Source of the DNA: OCS116 cluster bacterium
GTDB taxonomy: Bacteria > Pseudomonadota > Alphaproteobacteria > Rhizobiales > OSC116
NCBI GenBank assembly: GCA_002402005.2
Contig: NVUS02000091.1
Span: 1 to 11,624, forward strand
DNA length: 11,624 nucleotides
Direction: 5' to 3'
Shown here: positions 1 to 7,100 of the stretch, piece after piece
How positions within the stretch are numbered: the stretch's first letter is position 1
Layout of the letters: every line of letters starts with the position of its first letter
Notes under the pieces: model-generated
Told to the model about the DNA's origin: nothing
The model's database searches: none
The model's input: the letters and a program-made list of their open reading frames with translations, nothing else
Position numbers and translations under genes: made by a program

Positions 1-335
1 CGATTGGCCATGACTTGCTTGGCTTCGGCCAAGGTGCGGGTCGGGCTGATGGTGACCGGGTCGATGACCATGCCGCTTTCGAATTTTTTTACCTTTTCGA
101 CGTTGCGAGCTTGTTGCTCGGCCGTTAGGTTGCGATGCAGGATGCCCATGCCGCCGCTTTGAGCCATGGAAATGGCCAAACGGGCCTCGGTCACGGTGTC
201 CATCGCGGCGGATAGAATCGGAATGCCGAGTTCTAAATTCCCGCAAAGAATGGTGCTGGTATCCACTTGGCCGGGCAAGACGTCGGACGGTCCGGGCTGT
301 AGTAAAACGTCATCAAATGTAAGGGCTTGTTTCAT
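1..335 (-). CDS. guaB: Inosine-5'-monophosphate dehydrogenase, N-terminal part (cut by window edge)
   Basis: IMP dehydrogenase catalyses the NAD-dependent oxidation of IMP to XMP, the committed step of GMP synthesis in the cytosol. Only the first 111 residues are present; the rest lies left of the window. The protein starts MKQALTFDDVLLQPGPSDVL, and the FDDVLL-P motif near the N-terminus is the IMPDH signature. It continues with an ILSAAMDTVTEA segment, a GGMGILHRNL segment and VKKFESGMV leading into DPVTI, where the paired CBS (Bateman) module normally begins. The ATG at 335 has a GAGG Shine-Dalgarno about 8 bases upstream and opens with the conserved domain, so the start is secure. It is last of five same-strand genes but has a 107-base gap before it, so it may have its own promoter. 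The family call is clear; the active-site Cys loop is outside the window. Confidence 0.96.
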   Translation of the reverse strand, partial: MKQALTFDDVLLQPGPSDVLPGQVDTSTILCGNLELGIPILSAAMDTVTEARLAISMAQSGGMGILHRNLTAEQQARNVEKVKKFESGMVIDPVTISPTRTLAEAKQVMAN

Positions 336-374
336 GGGTCAACCTCGATTTAGATTTAGAGTATTGACACAGGT

Positions 375-403
375 AAATAGTCCGATAAGGCCTATTATGT
401 AAA
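375..403 (-). promoter_or_regulatory. Candidate guaB promoter
   Basis: Reading the minus strand, TTTACA (398-403) is followed after 17 bases by CTATTT (375-380), about 40 bases before the guaB ATG. The -35 box is good and the -10 box is weak. It falls in the only sizeable gap (336-442) of the five-gene cluster. This is pattern matching by eye only. Confidence 0.25.
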
Positions 404-442
404 GGTTTTTTTCATAGATATACCTGATTTCATGTGACGGTT

Positions 443-946
443 TTATGAAAACTGATATTCTAGATAGGCAACGTCGTAAAATTTATCGAATTTACGGCCG
501 ACTTGGCTTAACAGCGCGGCTTCGATAAAACCTAGGCTTTTGTGCAAGCCGACAGATGCTGCATTGGGCAAAGCAATGGCTGCATAGGCACGGTTTATAT
601 CTTGATGTTTAAGATTGCCTAACAAATGATGGCCAAGTTTTTTGCCCAAGCCTTTGCCTGCGGCGGCTTCGGTCAGGTAAAAAGTGACCTCAATGCTGGT
701 GCTATAAGCCGGTTTTGGACGAAATTTTTGAGACAAGGCAAAGCCGAACACTTGCTCATTTTCGACCGCAACATAAGCATGATAACGGCCTGAATGATCG
801 AATTGCTCAAACCACTCAAGCATATAGTCATCGTTATAGGGATTGGTTTCGAAATTAATATGGGTATGTTTGATATAATGGTTATAGATGTCTTTGACTT
901 GGCTAAGGTGGGCGCTGGTCATGGGAATGATGTTAATTATTGACAA
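443..946 (-). CDS. GNAT N-acetyltransferase, phosphinothricin-acetyltransferase-like (COG1247 type)
   Basis: This is a probable acetyl-CoA-dependent N-acetyltransferase of the group that includes Pat and MnaT, which acetylate amino groups of amino acids and analogues; the real substrate is unknown. Numbering from the TTG at 946 (167 residues), the typical order is visible: DIYNHYI (19-25), NFETNP (31-36), a Y-x-A-Y-VA strand (55-60), FRPKPAYSTSIEVTFYL (75-91), the acetyl-CoA loop AAGKGLGKKL (95-104), A-LPNAASVGLHKSLGF (125-140) and VGRKFDKFYDVAYLE near the end. The usual Arg before the GKG-G loop is Ala. Start choice: ATG 922 lacks a clear ribosome site and would remove the first beta strand (IINIIPM). 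TTG 946 keeps it and overlaps the upstream phosphatase gene by 14 bases, which suggests translational coupling. An in-frame ATG at 1093 would overlap that gene by 161 bases and is unlikely. Family is sure; start is uncertain. Confidence 0.85.
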   Translation of the reverse strand: MSIINIIPMTSAHLSQVKDIYNHYIKHTHINFETNPYNDDYMLEWFEQFDHSGRYHAYVAVENEQVFGFALSQKFRPKPAYSTSIEVTFYLTEAAAGKGLGKKLGHHLLGNLKHQDINRAYAAIALPNAASVGLHKSLGFIEAALLSQVGRKFDKFYDVAYLEYQFS

Positions 947-1484
947 GATATTTACTTTCTGGAACACGGAGAAGCTCACAATGTAAGAATTTTGTGCCGT
1001 TATAAGTGAGTAACATACCCTCACAATAACCAATGGCTTCACCCCATTCTTCGTGAGCTGCATTGGGGAAACATGCCACCATACCAAGCTCAATCATCAA
1101 ACCATGAGTGACAATGAGGGTGCTTTTGGAGTCGGGCATTTGATTTAAAATACTGCTCCATGAGGCGGCTTGCGCCACGGCAAATTCGGCCACGACACCG
1201 CCCTCATCGACCACTTCAGCGATGCGCGAAAATGGCACAGGCCAACCGACATATTTAATAATGGCCGAAGGTATTGAGCCTAAATCATGCAGTTTTTTAT
1301 CGACTCTATGCCCCATATGCAAAGCAGTTTGCTCCGCACGCTTTAAATCCGATGTGACCACGAGGTTGAATTGCTGCTGAGTTTTGCCAACATATTTGGC
1401 CAAGGTCACACCTTTGGCGGAAACAAATATTTCTGGCTTATGACGCATGGTGTGACGTCTCACCTCTAAAGTTCTTAACTTCAT
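933..1484 (-). CDS. Histidine phosphatase superfamily (phosphoglycerate mutase-like) protein
   Basis: A 183-residue protein of the branch-1 histidine phosphatase type, which transfers phosphate through a phosphohistidine. The N-terminal strand ends in V-R-R-H-T (8-12), so R10-H11 form the RH dyad and Thr replaces the usual Gly of RHG. TSDLKRAEQTA (44-54) is the second conserved block, with S45 and R49. LIVTHG (123-128) carries the second catalytic His, H127. These residues suggest an active enzyme, but the substrate cannot be told: such proteins act on sugar phosphates, nucleotides or phosphoproteins (SixA). There is no signal peptide, so it is probably cytosolic. The ATG at 1484 has a strong GGGGGAG ribosome site. 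It lies 34 bases after rlmE and overlaps the acetyltransferase gene if that starts at TTG 946, so the two are probably co-expressed. Confidence 0.85.
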   Translation of the reverse strand: MKLRTLEVRRHTMRHKPEIFVSAKGVTLAKYVGKTQQQFNLVVTSDLKRAEQTALHMGHRVDKKLHDLGSIPSAIIKYVGWPVPFSRIAEVVDEGGVVAEFAVAQAASWSSILNQMPDSKSTLIVTHGLMIELGMVACFPNAAHEEWGEAIGYCEGMLLTYNGTKFLHCELLRVPESKYLVNN

Positions 1485-1518
1485 ATCTCCCCCCGAGATA
1501 TTGGTTTGAAACTATGGC

Positions 1519-2220
1519 TTAATTTTCACCTCTAAAACCTGTCGCCAATACAAACATTTCTGAGCTATCTTTGCGGCTGGCATTGGGTTTTACATGGCGT
1601 ACGACTTTAAAATCTTTGCGCAAATCGTTCAGAATCTCGCGCTCGGCGCCGCCTTGTAATACTTTGGCTAAGAAGATGCCTTCTGGGTTAAGTACTTGAC
1701 GAGCAAACCATAATGCCGCTTCGCACAGGCCGATGATTTTTAAATGATCGGTTTGTTTGTGGCCGGTTGATGAGGCTGCCATATCGGACATGACCATATC
1801 GACCTTGCCATTGGGAATGAGCTGTTTGAGCTTGTCCATCATTTCTTGTTCTAAGAAATCGCCCTGAATGATGGTGCAACCAGCAACCGGCTCAACCTCT
1901 TGCAAATCGATGCCGATGAGCAGGCCTTTGCCTTTATCAATGCCGATTTTATTGCTGGCATATTGCAGCCATCCGCCCGGCGCACAGCCCAAATCGATAA
2001 TGTGCATGTCTTTTTTAAGCAGATGAAATTTTTCGTTAATTTCGGATAGTTTAAAGGTTGCACGGCTGCGATAGCCTTCTTTTTTGGCTTTGAGCACATA
2101 AGGGTCATTGAGCTGACGTTCAAGCCATAGTTTTGACGACAGGCGCCGGCCTTTGGCGGTTTTTACTTTGACGTGTAACTCGCGTGAGCCTTTGGTTGTG
2201 CTGCTTTTTTTGCGTGCCAT
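1519..2220 (-). CDS. rlmE: 23S rRNA (uridine-2'-O)-methyltransferase RlmE (FtsJ/RrmJ)
   Basis: RlmE uses S-adenosylmethionine to 2'-O-methylate the A-loop uridine of 23S rRNA (U2552 in E. coli) late in 50S assembly. The 233-residue protein shows all key parts: YRSRATFKL (50-58), the SAM-binding IDLGCAPGGW (75-84), GIDL (103-106), MSDMA (144-148), FLAKVLQGG (183-191) and SSEMFVLATGF (219-229). The catalytic K-D-K-E tetrad is K57, D146, K186 and E221. A basic arm of about 25 residues precedes the fold, as is common in alphaproteobacterial homologues. It starts 8 bases after the ppx stop codon and is probably cotranscribed with it. The ppx-rlmE-guaB neighbourhood recurs in alphaproteobacteria; here two extra genes lie between rlmE and guaB. 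Confidence 0.97.
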   Translation of the reverse strand: MARKKSSTTKGSRELHVKVKTAKGRRLSSKLWLERQLNDPYVLKAKKEGYRSRATFKLSEINEKFHLLKKDMHIIDLGCAPGGWLQYASNKIGIDKGKGLLIGIDLQEVEPVAGCTIIQGDFLEQEMMDKLKQLIPNGKVDMVMSDMAASSTGHKQTDHLKIIGLCEAALWFARQVLNPEGIFLAKVLQGGAEREILNDLRKDFKVVRHVKPNASRKDSSEMFVLATGFRGEN

Positions 2221-2228
2221 ATTAACAC

Positions 2229-3752
2229 CTATTCAGTTCTTTGATTGTCAGCTAAATCGCTGCTCATTAAATTGGTAAGAATGCCTTCACGCAGGCCACG
2301 ATCGGCCACGCGGGTGCGTTCTGCTGGCCACCTTTTATAAATGGCGTTAAATATTGCGCACCCGGCCAGCACCAGATCGGCGCGTTCGGGGCCAATGCAT
2401 GGGTGGTTGGCGCGGCCTTCAAACTCCATATCGATCAACATGTCTGTAACGCCGAGTGATAATGAGCTTTCTAGCCAATAGCCATCGATGCGGCGGCGGT
2501 CATATTGTTTGAGCTTTAAATGGATACCAGCCACGGTGGTGACGGTGCCAGACGTGCCCAATAAATGGATTTTCTCTTTGGTGATTTTTTGAGAAATTTG
2601 ATGCTTGGCTTCGAATGGTGCTAAGAATGCATCGACATATTCGATCATTTGATCCATCAATTTATGCGTGACATTGGTGCCACCGAATTTTTCGGACAAG
2701 GTGACCACGCCAATCGGCAGACTGGTCCAATCAATAATGCGGTAATCGGGATGGAAGGGTGATTTTTCGATGATGTGTGAGTGATCATCCTCAGCCGGAT
2801 CATCAGCAGCAGCTTTTGGTAGAATTTCGACCAATACCAGCTCTGATGAGCCACCACCAATGTCAAATACTAAGGCATAATTGCTGCGTTCATCTAACAA
2901 GGCCGCGCAACCCGCTACGGCCAATTTGGCTTCGGTTTGTTGTTCGATAATTTCGAGCTTTAAGCCGGTTTCGGCATGCACACGGTGAATAAATTCGGCA
3001 CCATTTTCGGCACGGCGGCAGGCTTCGGTCGCAATCAGGCGCGATTTATGCACACCGCGATAGGCCATTTTTTCAGAGCAAACTTTAAGCGCATCTATAG
3101 TGCGGTCCATCGCCTGATCGGACAATTTACTATTTTTGCCCAGCCCCTCGCCCAAGCGGATGATGCGCGAAAAGCTATCAATCACCCGAAAGCCACGGCG
3201 TTGTGGGCGCGCCAACAGCAAGCGGCAGTTATTTGTGCCCAAATCCAATGCGCCATAAATGGCGGTTTTTGAGCCTTTGTGACCGCCTCTATTGCGGACA
3301 TACGGGTGCGAAACATGGCGTTTGTTATGTTCGCTACGTTTCTCGGATCTGTTCTTTTGACGGTTGGCTTTTTGCTCAAGAAAGCCGCGATTCTTGCGCA
3401 CACGACCTGACTTGGCATCATCTTGGCTTTGTTTTGACGGATTGCCGCCGGTATTCTGTGCCGCATTGCGACGTCTGCTAGACTTATCTTTCGGCGCATC
3501 GGCCTTTACATCATCTTTATTTGATCTTTGAGAATGGCTTCCTCGATTGGCCTTTCTGTGGCTATTTTTGCCATCTCGATCTTGGTGTAAACTTGGCTCT
3601 TCTGCAACCTTTCCGTTTTTTTCTTTGTCTAACTTATTAATATCATTTACAGAATTATCATCCTGTAGTTTATTTTTATAGTGACGTCCAACACCTTGGG
3701 ATGCATGATCCCGCGAGGTATTTTTACTCAACTTATATCCTTTCATGGGCAT
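2229..3752 (-). CDS. ppx: Ppx/GppA family phosphatase with long basic N-terminal extension
   Basis: Exopolyphosphatase / guanosine pentaphosphatase family: hydrolyses phosphate from polyphosphate or pppGpp, affecting phosphate storage and the stringent response. The actin-like ATPase fold starts at about residue 164 with YGALDLGTNNCRLLLA (166-181, phosphate 1 loop). It continues with IATEACRRAENG (240-251), the phosphate 2 loop VFDIGGGSSELVLVE (295-309) and HLLGTSGTVTTVAGIHL (397-413), and ends near GPERADLVLAG and DRGLREGIL (484-492). Residues 1-163 are a low-complexity hydrophilic arm rich in Lys, Arg, Asn, Ser, Gln and Asp, without predicted fold; only the length looks extreme. No plausible alternative start lies near residue 160, and ATG 3752 has a GAGGG ribosome site, so the arm is probably translated. 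First gene of the minus-strand cluster. Whether polyphosphate or pppGpp is preferred cannot be read from the sequence. Confidence 0.93.
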   Translation of the reverse strand: MPMKGYKLSKNTSRDHASQGVGRHYKNKLQDDNSVNDINKLDKEKNGKVAEEPSLHQDRDGKNSHRKANRGSHSQRSNKDDVKADAPKDKSSRRRNAAQNTGGNPSKQSQDDAKSGRVRKNRGFLEQKANRQKNRSEKRSEHNKRHVSHPYVRNRGGHKGSKTAIYGALDLGTNNCRLLLARPQRRGFRVIDSFSRIIRLGEGLGKNSKLSDQAMDRTIDALKVCSEKMAYRGVHKSRLIATEACRRAENGAEFIHRVHAETGLKLEIIEQQTEAKLAVAGCAALLDERSNYALVFDIGGGSSELVLVEILPKAAADDPAEDDHSHIIEKSPFHPDYRIIDWTSLPIGVVTLSEKFGGTNVTHKLMDQMIEYVDAFLAPFEAKHQISQKITKEKIHLLGTSGTVTTVAGIHLKLKQYDRRRIDGYWLESSLSLGVTDMLIDMEFEGRANHPCIGPERADLVLAGCAIFNAIYKRWPAERTRVADRGLREGILTNLMSSDLADNQRTE

Positions 3753-3876
3753 TTAGCTGCCCTCGTTGGGGCTAAGTTAGCACAGGTCGATAAAAATATA
3801 AATTCAAATGTAAGTTTTTTTTAAGTTATTTCATTTACTGTTTGTTTAGTAACAAGAACAGTTATCGGAATTGAAC
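3753..3876. promoter_or_regulatory. Divergent control region between ppx and the yjfB-like gene
   Basis: These 124 AT-rich bases separate two genes read in opposite directions, so both promoters should lie here. I find no convincing -35/-10 pair on either strand. A run of eight T (about 3815-3822) and the hairpin at 3837-3862 are the visible landmarks. Confidence 0.5.
3837..3862 (+). repeat. Imperfect inverted repeat in the leader of the yjfB-like gene
   Basis: ACTGTT (3837-3842) plus TGTT (3843-3846) pair with AACA (3851-3854) and AACAGT (3857-3862), leaving a TAGT loop and a 2-base AG bulge, ten pairs in all. It ends just before the presumed CGGA ribosome site (3866-3869). It could be an operator, a 5' leader hairpin or chance in AT-rich DNA. 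Confidence 0.35.
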
Positions 3877-4080
3877 ATGGAAAGTTCGGCATTAGCGGCG
3901 GCATATGCGATGAATGCGCAAAGCCAAACGCAACAAATGATATCTACCAGCATGCTGAAAGCCGCGCATGCGTCTGAAATGGCGATGGTGGATATGATGA
4001 ACCAAGCCATGGAAATGGTAAAAGTTCAACAAGGCCCGCCACCGGCTGGCATGGGCGGTAGTGTCGATAAAATGGCATAG
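3877..4080 (+). CDS. Small YjfB-like protein (putative motility protein family)
   Basis: A 67-residue protein resembling the YjfB family (Pfam YjfB_motility): short, alpha-helical, Met/Ala/Gln-rich, with the order 'A-L-A ... Q-x-Q-x-Q-Q ... I-x-x-S-M-L-K-A-A ... P-P-P-A-G ... V-D'. Here ALAAAYAMNAQSQTQQ (5-20), ISTSMLKAA (22-30), an amphipathic Met-rich stretch 35-50, then GPPPAGMGGSVDKMA (53-67). Function in the family is unproven; the name comes from sigma-D control of B. subtilis yjfB. No signal peptide or membrane segment, so probably cytosolic. The ATG at 3877 has a CGGA site 7 bases upstream; an in-frame TTG at 3871 is also possible. It stands alone, transcribed away from ppx and converging on the DAHP synthase gene, and no flagellar gene is nearby. 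Match made from memory, moderate confidence. Confidence 0.65.
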   Translation: MESSALAAAYAMNAQSQTQQMISTSMLKAAHASEMAMVDMMNQAMEMVKVQQGPPPAGMGGSVDKMA

Positions 4081-4102
4081 GCAAAAAGCAAATGCTCAAA
4101 CA

Positions 4103-4128
4103 AAAATGGCTCGGAAAACCGAGCCATT
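4103..4128 (-). terminator. Rho-independent terminator, mainly for the DAHP synthase gene
   Basis: A perfect 10-bp stem, AATGGCTCGG (4105-4114) and CCGAGCCATT (4119-4128), with an AAAA loop. Read on the minus strand it is followed by TTTTTGTTT, a proper U-tract, 24 bases after the DAHP synthase stop. On the plus strand, after the yjfB-like gene, only a weak GGTTTTG follows, so it may serve both convergent genes but best fits the minus strand. Confidence 0.88.
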
Positions 4129-4151
4129 CTGATGGTTTTGTATATGCCTGA

Positions 4152-5519
4152 TTAGGCATTTTTCATATCATTACGCTCATCGGCAATGCGTTCTGCCAAG
4201 CGGAACGAAAGCTCTAGCGATTGATCGGCGTTTAAGCGCGGATCGCAATGTGTGTGGTAACGATCTGATAGGTCTTCATCTGACACACTATTGGTACCAC
4301 CGGTACATTCGGTGACGTTTTTGCCGGTCATTTCAAAATGCACACCACCAGCGTATGAGCCTTCGGCTTTGTGCACATCAAAGAAGCGGTTCACTTCACT
4401 TAAAATGCTATCGAATGGGCGGGTTTTATAGCCGCTGTTTGAAGTGATTGTATTGCCATGCATTGGATCGCACGACCACACAACCGTACGGCCAGCGCCT
4501 TCGACTTTACGGATCAGTTCTGGCAAATGTTTCTCTACATTATCAGCACCATAACGACAGATAAGCACAATGCGGCCGGCTTCGTTATTGGGGTTCAGAA
4601 TGTCTAGCAATTGCAGCAATTCATCTGGGTTGAGGCTTGGGCCACATTTAATGCCGATTGGGTTGTTCACACCGCGGCAATATTCGACATGCGCATGGTC
4701 TGGTTGGCGGGTTCTATCGCCGATCCAAATCATATGACCTGATGTTGCGTAATAATCGCCACTTGTGCTGTCAGTGCGGGTTAAGGCTTCTTCATAACCC
4801 AAAAGCAGTGCTTCATGGCTGGTGTAAAGATCGGTGGTGCGCAATTGATGCGTATTGTCCGATGTGATGCCGCAAGCGCGCATGAATGAGATAGATTCTT
4901 CAATCTTATCAGTCATTTTTTTGTAACGTGTGCCGGCTTCAGTGCCATCTAAAAAGCCCAAATTCCACCGGTGAGATTGCTCGATGTCGGCGAAACCGCC
5001 AGAAGCAAAAGCCCGTAGTAAGTTTAAGGTTGCGGCTGATTGGCGATAGGCTTGCACTTGGCGTTCAGGATCGGGAATGCGTTGCTCGGGGGTGAATTCG
5101 ATGCCATTGACCACATCGCCTTTATATGATGGCAATTCAACACCGTCTTTGGTTTCCATTGGTGAAGAACGTGGTTTGGCAAATTGACCGGCTATGCGAC
5201 CGATTTTAACCACGGGGCAAGCTGCACCATAGGTAAGCACCAATGACATTTGCAACATAACTTTGAAGAAATCACGGATGTTATCGCCACTATGCTCTGC
5301 AAAACTTTCAGCACAATCGCCACCTTGCAATAAAAATGCTTTGCCTTGTGCCACTTGTGCCAATTCGGCTTTTAGGTTGCGGGCTTCGCCTGCAAATACC
5401 AAAGGCGGAAAATCGCCAATTTTCTTTTCGGTGGCAGTTAATGCGTCTGCATCTGGATAAACAGGGATCTGCAATGCAGGTTTATCTCTCCAGCTTGAGG
5501 GTGTCCATAATTCACTCAT
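4152..5519 (-). CDS. aroG: Class II 3-deoxy-7-phosphoheptulonate (DAHP) synthase
   Basis: Condenses phosphoenolpyruvate and erythrose-4-phosphate to DAHP, the entry step of the shikimate pathway to aromatic amino acids. It is the class II (plant/Mycobacterium) type, about 455 residues, unrelated in length to the 350-residue E. coli class I enzymes. Numbering from ATG 5519, the metal ligands are C69 (QGGDCAESF), H354 (DPMHGNT), E396 (VHFEMTG) and D426 (HTHCDPRLN). PEP-site residues fit R108 (GRIAGQFAKPRS), K291 (GIKCGPS) and R322 (ICRYGADN). WSCDPMHGNT and ECTGGTNSVSDEDL are further class signatures. An in-frame TTG at 5528 would add three residues, but ATG 5519 with AAGG 9 bases upstream is the better start. 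Gene symbols vary for this class (aroG, aroF, aroH). No N-terminal targeting or extra regulatory domain is seen. It follows gor on the same strand after about 190 bases and ends at a strong terminator. Confidence 0.96.
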   Translation of the reverse strand: MSELWTPSSWRDKPALQIPVYPDADALTATEKKIGDFPPLVFAGEARNLKAELAQVAQGKAFLLQGGDCAESFAEHSGDNIRDFFKVMLQMSLVLTYGAACPVVKIGRIAGQFAKPRSSPMETKDGVELPSYKGDVVNGIEFTPEQRIPDPERQVQAYRQSAATLNLLRAFASGGFADIEQSHRWNLGFLDGTEAGTRYKKMTDKIEESISFMRACGITSDNTHQLRTTDLYTSHEALLLGYEEALTRTDSTSGDYYATSGHMIWIGDRTRQPDHAHVEYCRGVNNPIGIKCGPSLNPDELLQLLDILNPNNEAGRIVLICRYGADNVEKHLPELIRKVEGAGRTVVWSCDPMHGNTITSNSGYKTRPFDSILSEVNRFFDVHKAEGSYAGGVHFEMTGKNVTECTGGTNSVSDEDLSDRYHTHCDPRLNADQSLELSFRLAERIADERNDMKNA

Positions 5520-5556
5520 TTTCTTCAACCTTATACTCTAAAAACAACTATTTAGA

Positions 5557-5571
5557 CGAGGATATACCTCG
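5557..5571 (-). repeat. Short inverted repeat in the leader of the DAHP synthase gene
   Basis: CGAGG (5557-5561), ATATA spacer, CCTCG (5567-5571), about 38 bases before the ATG. It could be a small leader hairpin or an operator half-site pair. With only 5-bp arms, chance is possible. Confidence 0.3.
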
Positions 5572-5648
5572 ATTAATTGCACTTTATACGGCTTTTTGAA
5601 AATAACTAGGGGTTTTCTTTGTGACGAAAGGATTATCCACAATATACT

Positions 5649-5677
5649 GATCACACGCAATAATCTTGCGTGTGATC
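5649..5677. repeat. 29-base perfect palindrome with 12-bp arms between gor and the DAHP synthase gene
   Basis: GATCACACGCAA (5649-5660) and TTGCGTGTGATC (5666-5677) are perfectly complementary around the 5-base spacer TAATC. It lies 36 bases after the gor stop and 130 bases before the DAHP synthase ATG. There is no T-run after it on either strand, so it is not a standard intrinsic terminator. Options are a regulator-binding site for the downstream gene, a 3'-end stabilising hairpin for gor mRNA, or a copy of a dispersed repeat. Confidence 0.7.
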
Positions 5678-5713
5678 GATTGTAATGTTAACCATTAAGA
5701 GCCTGTAGACACA

Positions 5714-7072
5714 TTAACGGGTTGGCACTTTCATGGTTACCAATTCTTCAGCAGCCGTGGGATGCACCGCCATGGTGGCGTCAAAATCGGCTTTGGTGGC
5801 GCCCATACGCATGGTGATGCCAACCAGTTGAATCATCTCACCAGCATCTGGGCCCATAATGTGCACGCCGAGCATTTTGTCGGTCATTTGATCGACAATC
5901 AGCTTCATCATCATTTTGCTATCACTGCCGGCTAGAATGTTCTTCATCGGGCGGAAGCTGGACACATATACGTCTATATTTTCGAATTTTTCACGCGCCT
6001 CGGCTTCGGTTAGGCCAATTGTGCCCAATTCTGGTTGGCTGAATACGGCTGTAGGAATGAGACTATGATCGACCGCCATTGGGTTGTTGTTAAACAGAGT
6101 TTCGGCAACGGCATTGCCTTCGCGGATGGCCACGGGGGTTAGGTTGGCTCTGTCTGTCACATCGCCGACCGCGTATATATTGTCGACATTGGTTTGTGAT
6201 TGCGGACTGACTTTTATTTCACCAATGCGGCCTTGCTCGATGCCCAAAGCTTCTAAGCCGAGATCTTTAACATGTGGCACACGGCCAGTGGCATACATAA
6301 CCGCGCCGGTCTTTAGGGTTTTGCCGGTGTTTAAATGCAGCAGCAAACCGTCGGCTTGTTTTTCGATTTTGGTGATGTCAGTCATCACTTGCACATCCAT
6401 GCCGGCCAAAGCCAGTTCGCCGGCTAGACCGTCTTGTAGATCTTGATCGAACCCACGCAGGATTTTCTTGCCGCGGTAAAGCAAGTGAGTGTTGACGCCT
6501 AGGCCGTTAAAAATACCGGCAAATTCGACCGCGATATAACCGCCGCCAACCACAACAATGTCGCTGGGTAGTTCTTTTAGGTCAAACGCTTCGTTAGAGG
6601 TGATGGCGTGTTCGATGCCATCTATTTGTGGTTTAAACGGTGATGCGCCAGTGGCGATGAGGATATATTTGGCTGTAATGTCTCTGTTTTCATTGACCAA
6701 ATGAATGGTATGTTTATCTTTAATGATGGCGCGATCACGGATAACTTCAACATCGCTATTGCCTAGATTGCGGTCATAAATGCCTTCTAAACGGTCAATC
6801 TCGGCATCTTTATTGGCGATAAGTTCAGACCAATTGAATTTGGTTTCGCCAACGTCCCAACCAAAACCTTTGGCGGCTTTGAAATTTTTGGAAAATTCTG
6901 AAGCATAAACAAAAAGTTTTTTGGGCACACAGCCACGGATCACACACGTGCCGCCAACCCGATACTCCTCTGCCACTGCGACTTTAGCCCCGAAGCCGGC
7001 TGCAATGCGGCTGGCACGCACGCCGCCAGAACCGGCACCGATGGTAAAAAGATCGTAATCAAATTGGCTCAT
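5714..7072 (-). CDS. gor: Glutathione-disulfide reductase
   Basis: FAD flavoenzyme that reduces glutathione disulfide with NADPH in the cytosol, supplying reduced glutathione for redox balance and glutaredoxins. 452 residues, close to the usual 450-460. The FAD-binding GAGSGGVRASR starts at residue 12. The redox-active disulfide is C43-C48 in GGTCVIRGCVPKK. The NADPH Rossmann motif is VVVGGGYIAVEFAGI (173-187), and the two arginines of YRGKKILRGFD (R200, R206) fit NADPH rather than NADH. The FAD-contact AVGDVTDR follows (301-308), and the dimer-interface active-site motif is HPTAAEE (H437, E442). The arginine pair and the GGTCVIRGCVPKK motif favour glutathione reductase over dihydrolipoamide or mercuric reductase. 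ATG 7072 has AAGGA 8 bases upstream. It lies upstream of the DAHP synthase gene, a neighbour pairing also known in other alphaproteobacteria. Confidence 0.96.
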   Translation of the reverse strand: MSQFDYDLFTIGAGSGGVRASRIAAGFGAKVAVAEEYRVGGTCVIRGCVPKKLFVYASEFSKNFKAAKGFGWDVGETKFNWSELIANKDAEIDRLEGIYDRNLGNSDVEVIRDRAIIKDKHTIHLVNENRDITAKYILIATGASPFKPQIDGIEHAITSNEAFDLKELPSDIVVVGGGYIAVEFAGIFNGLGVNTHLLYRGKKILRGFDQDLQDGLAGELALAGMDVQVMTDITKIEKQADGLLLHLNTGKTLKTGAVMYATGRVPHVKDLGLEALGIEQGRIGEIKVSPQSQTNVDNIYAVGDVTDRANLTPVAIREGNAVAETLFNNNPMAVDHSLIPTAVFSQPELGTIGLTEAEAREKFENIDVYVSSFRPMKNILAGSDSKMMMKLIVDQMTDKMLGVHIMGPDAGEMIQLVGITMRMGATKADFDATMAVHPTAAEELVTMKVPTR

Positions 7073-7100
7073 AATTTTTCCTTATATTTTCTAAACAAGC

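Noticed and set aside
425..470. GTTTT-ATG-AAAAC dyad near the end of the acetyltransferase gene as a terminator
   Set aside because: Only five A/T-rich pairs with a 3-base loop and no following T-run.
443..1093. Acetyltransferase start at ATG 1093
   Set aside because: It would overlap the well-supported phosphatase gene by 161 bases, and the added residues do not resemble the family.
933..1484. Broken phosphatase because Gly of the RHG motif is Thr
   Set aside because: The RH pair, second Arg and second His are all kept, and the third position of the motif varies in the superfamily.
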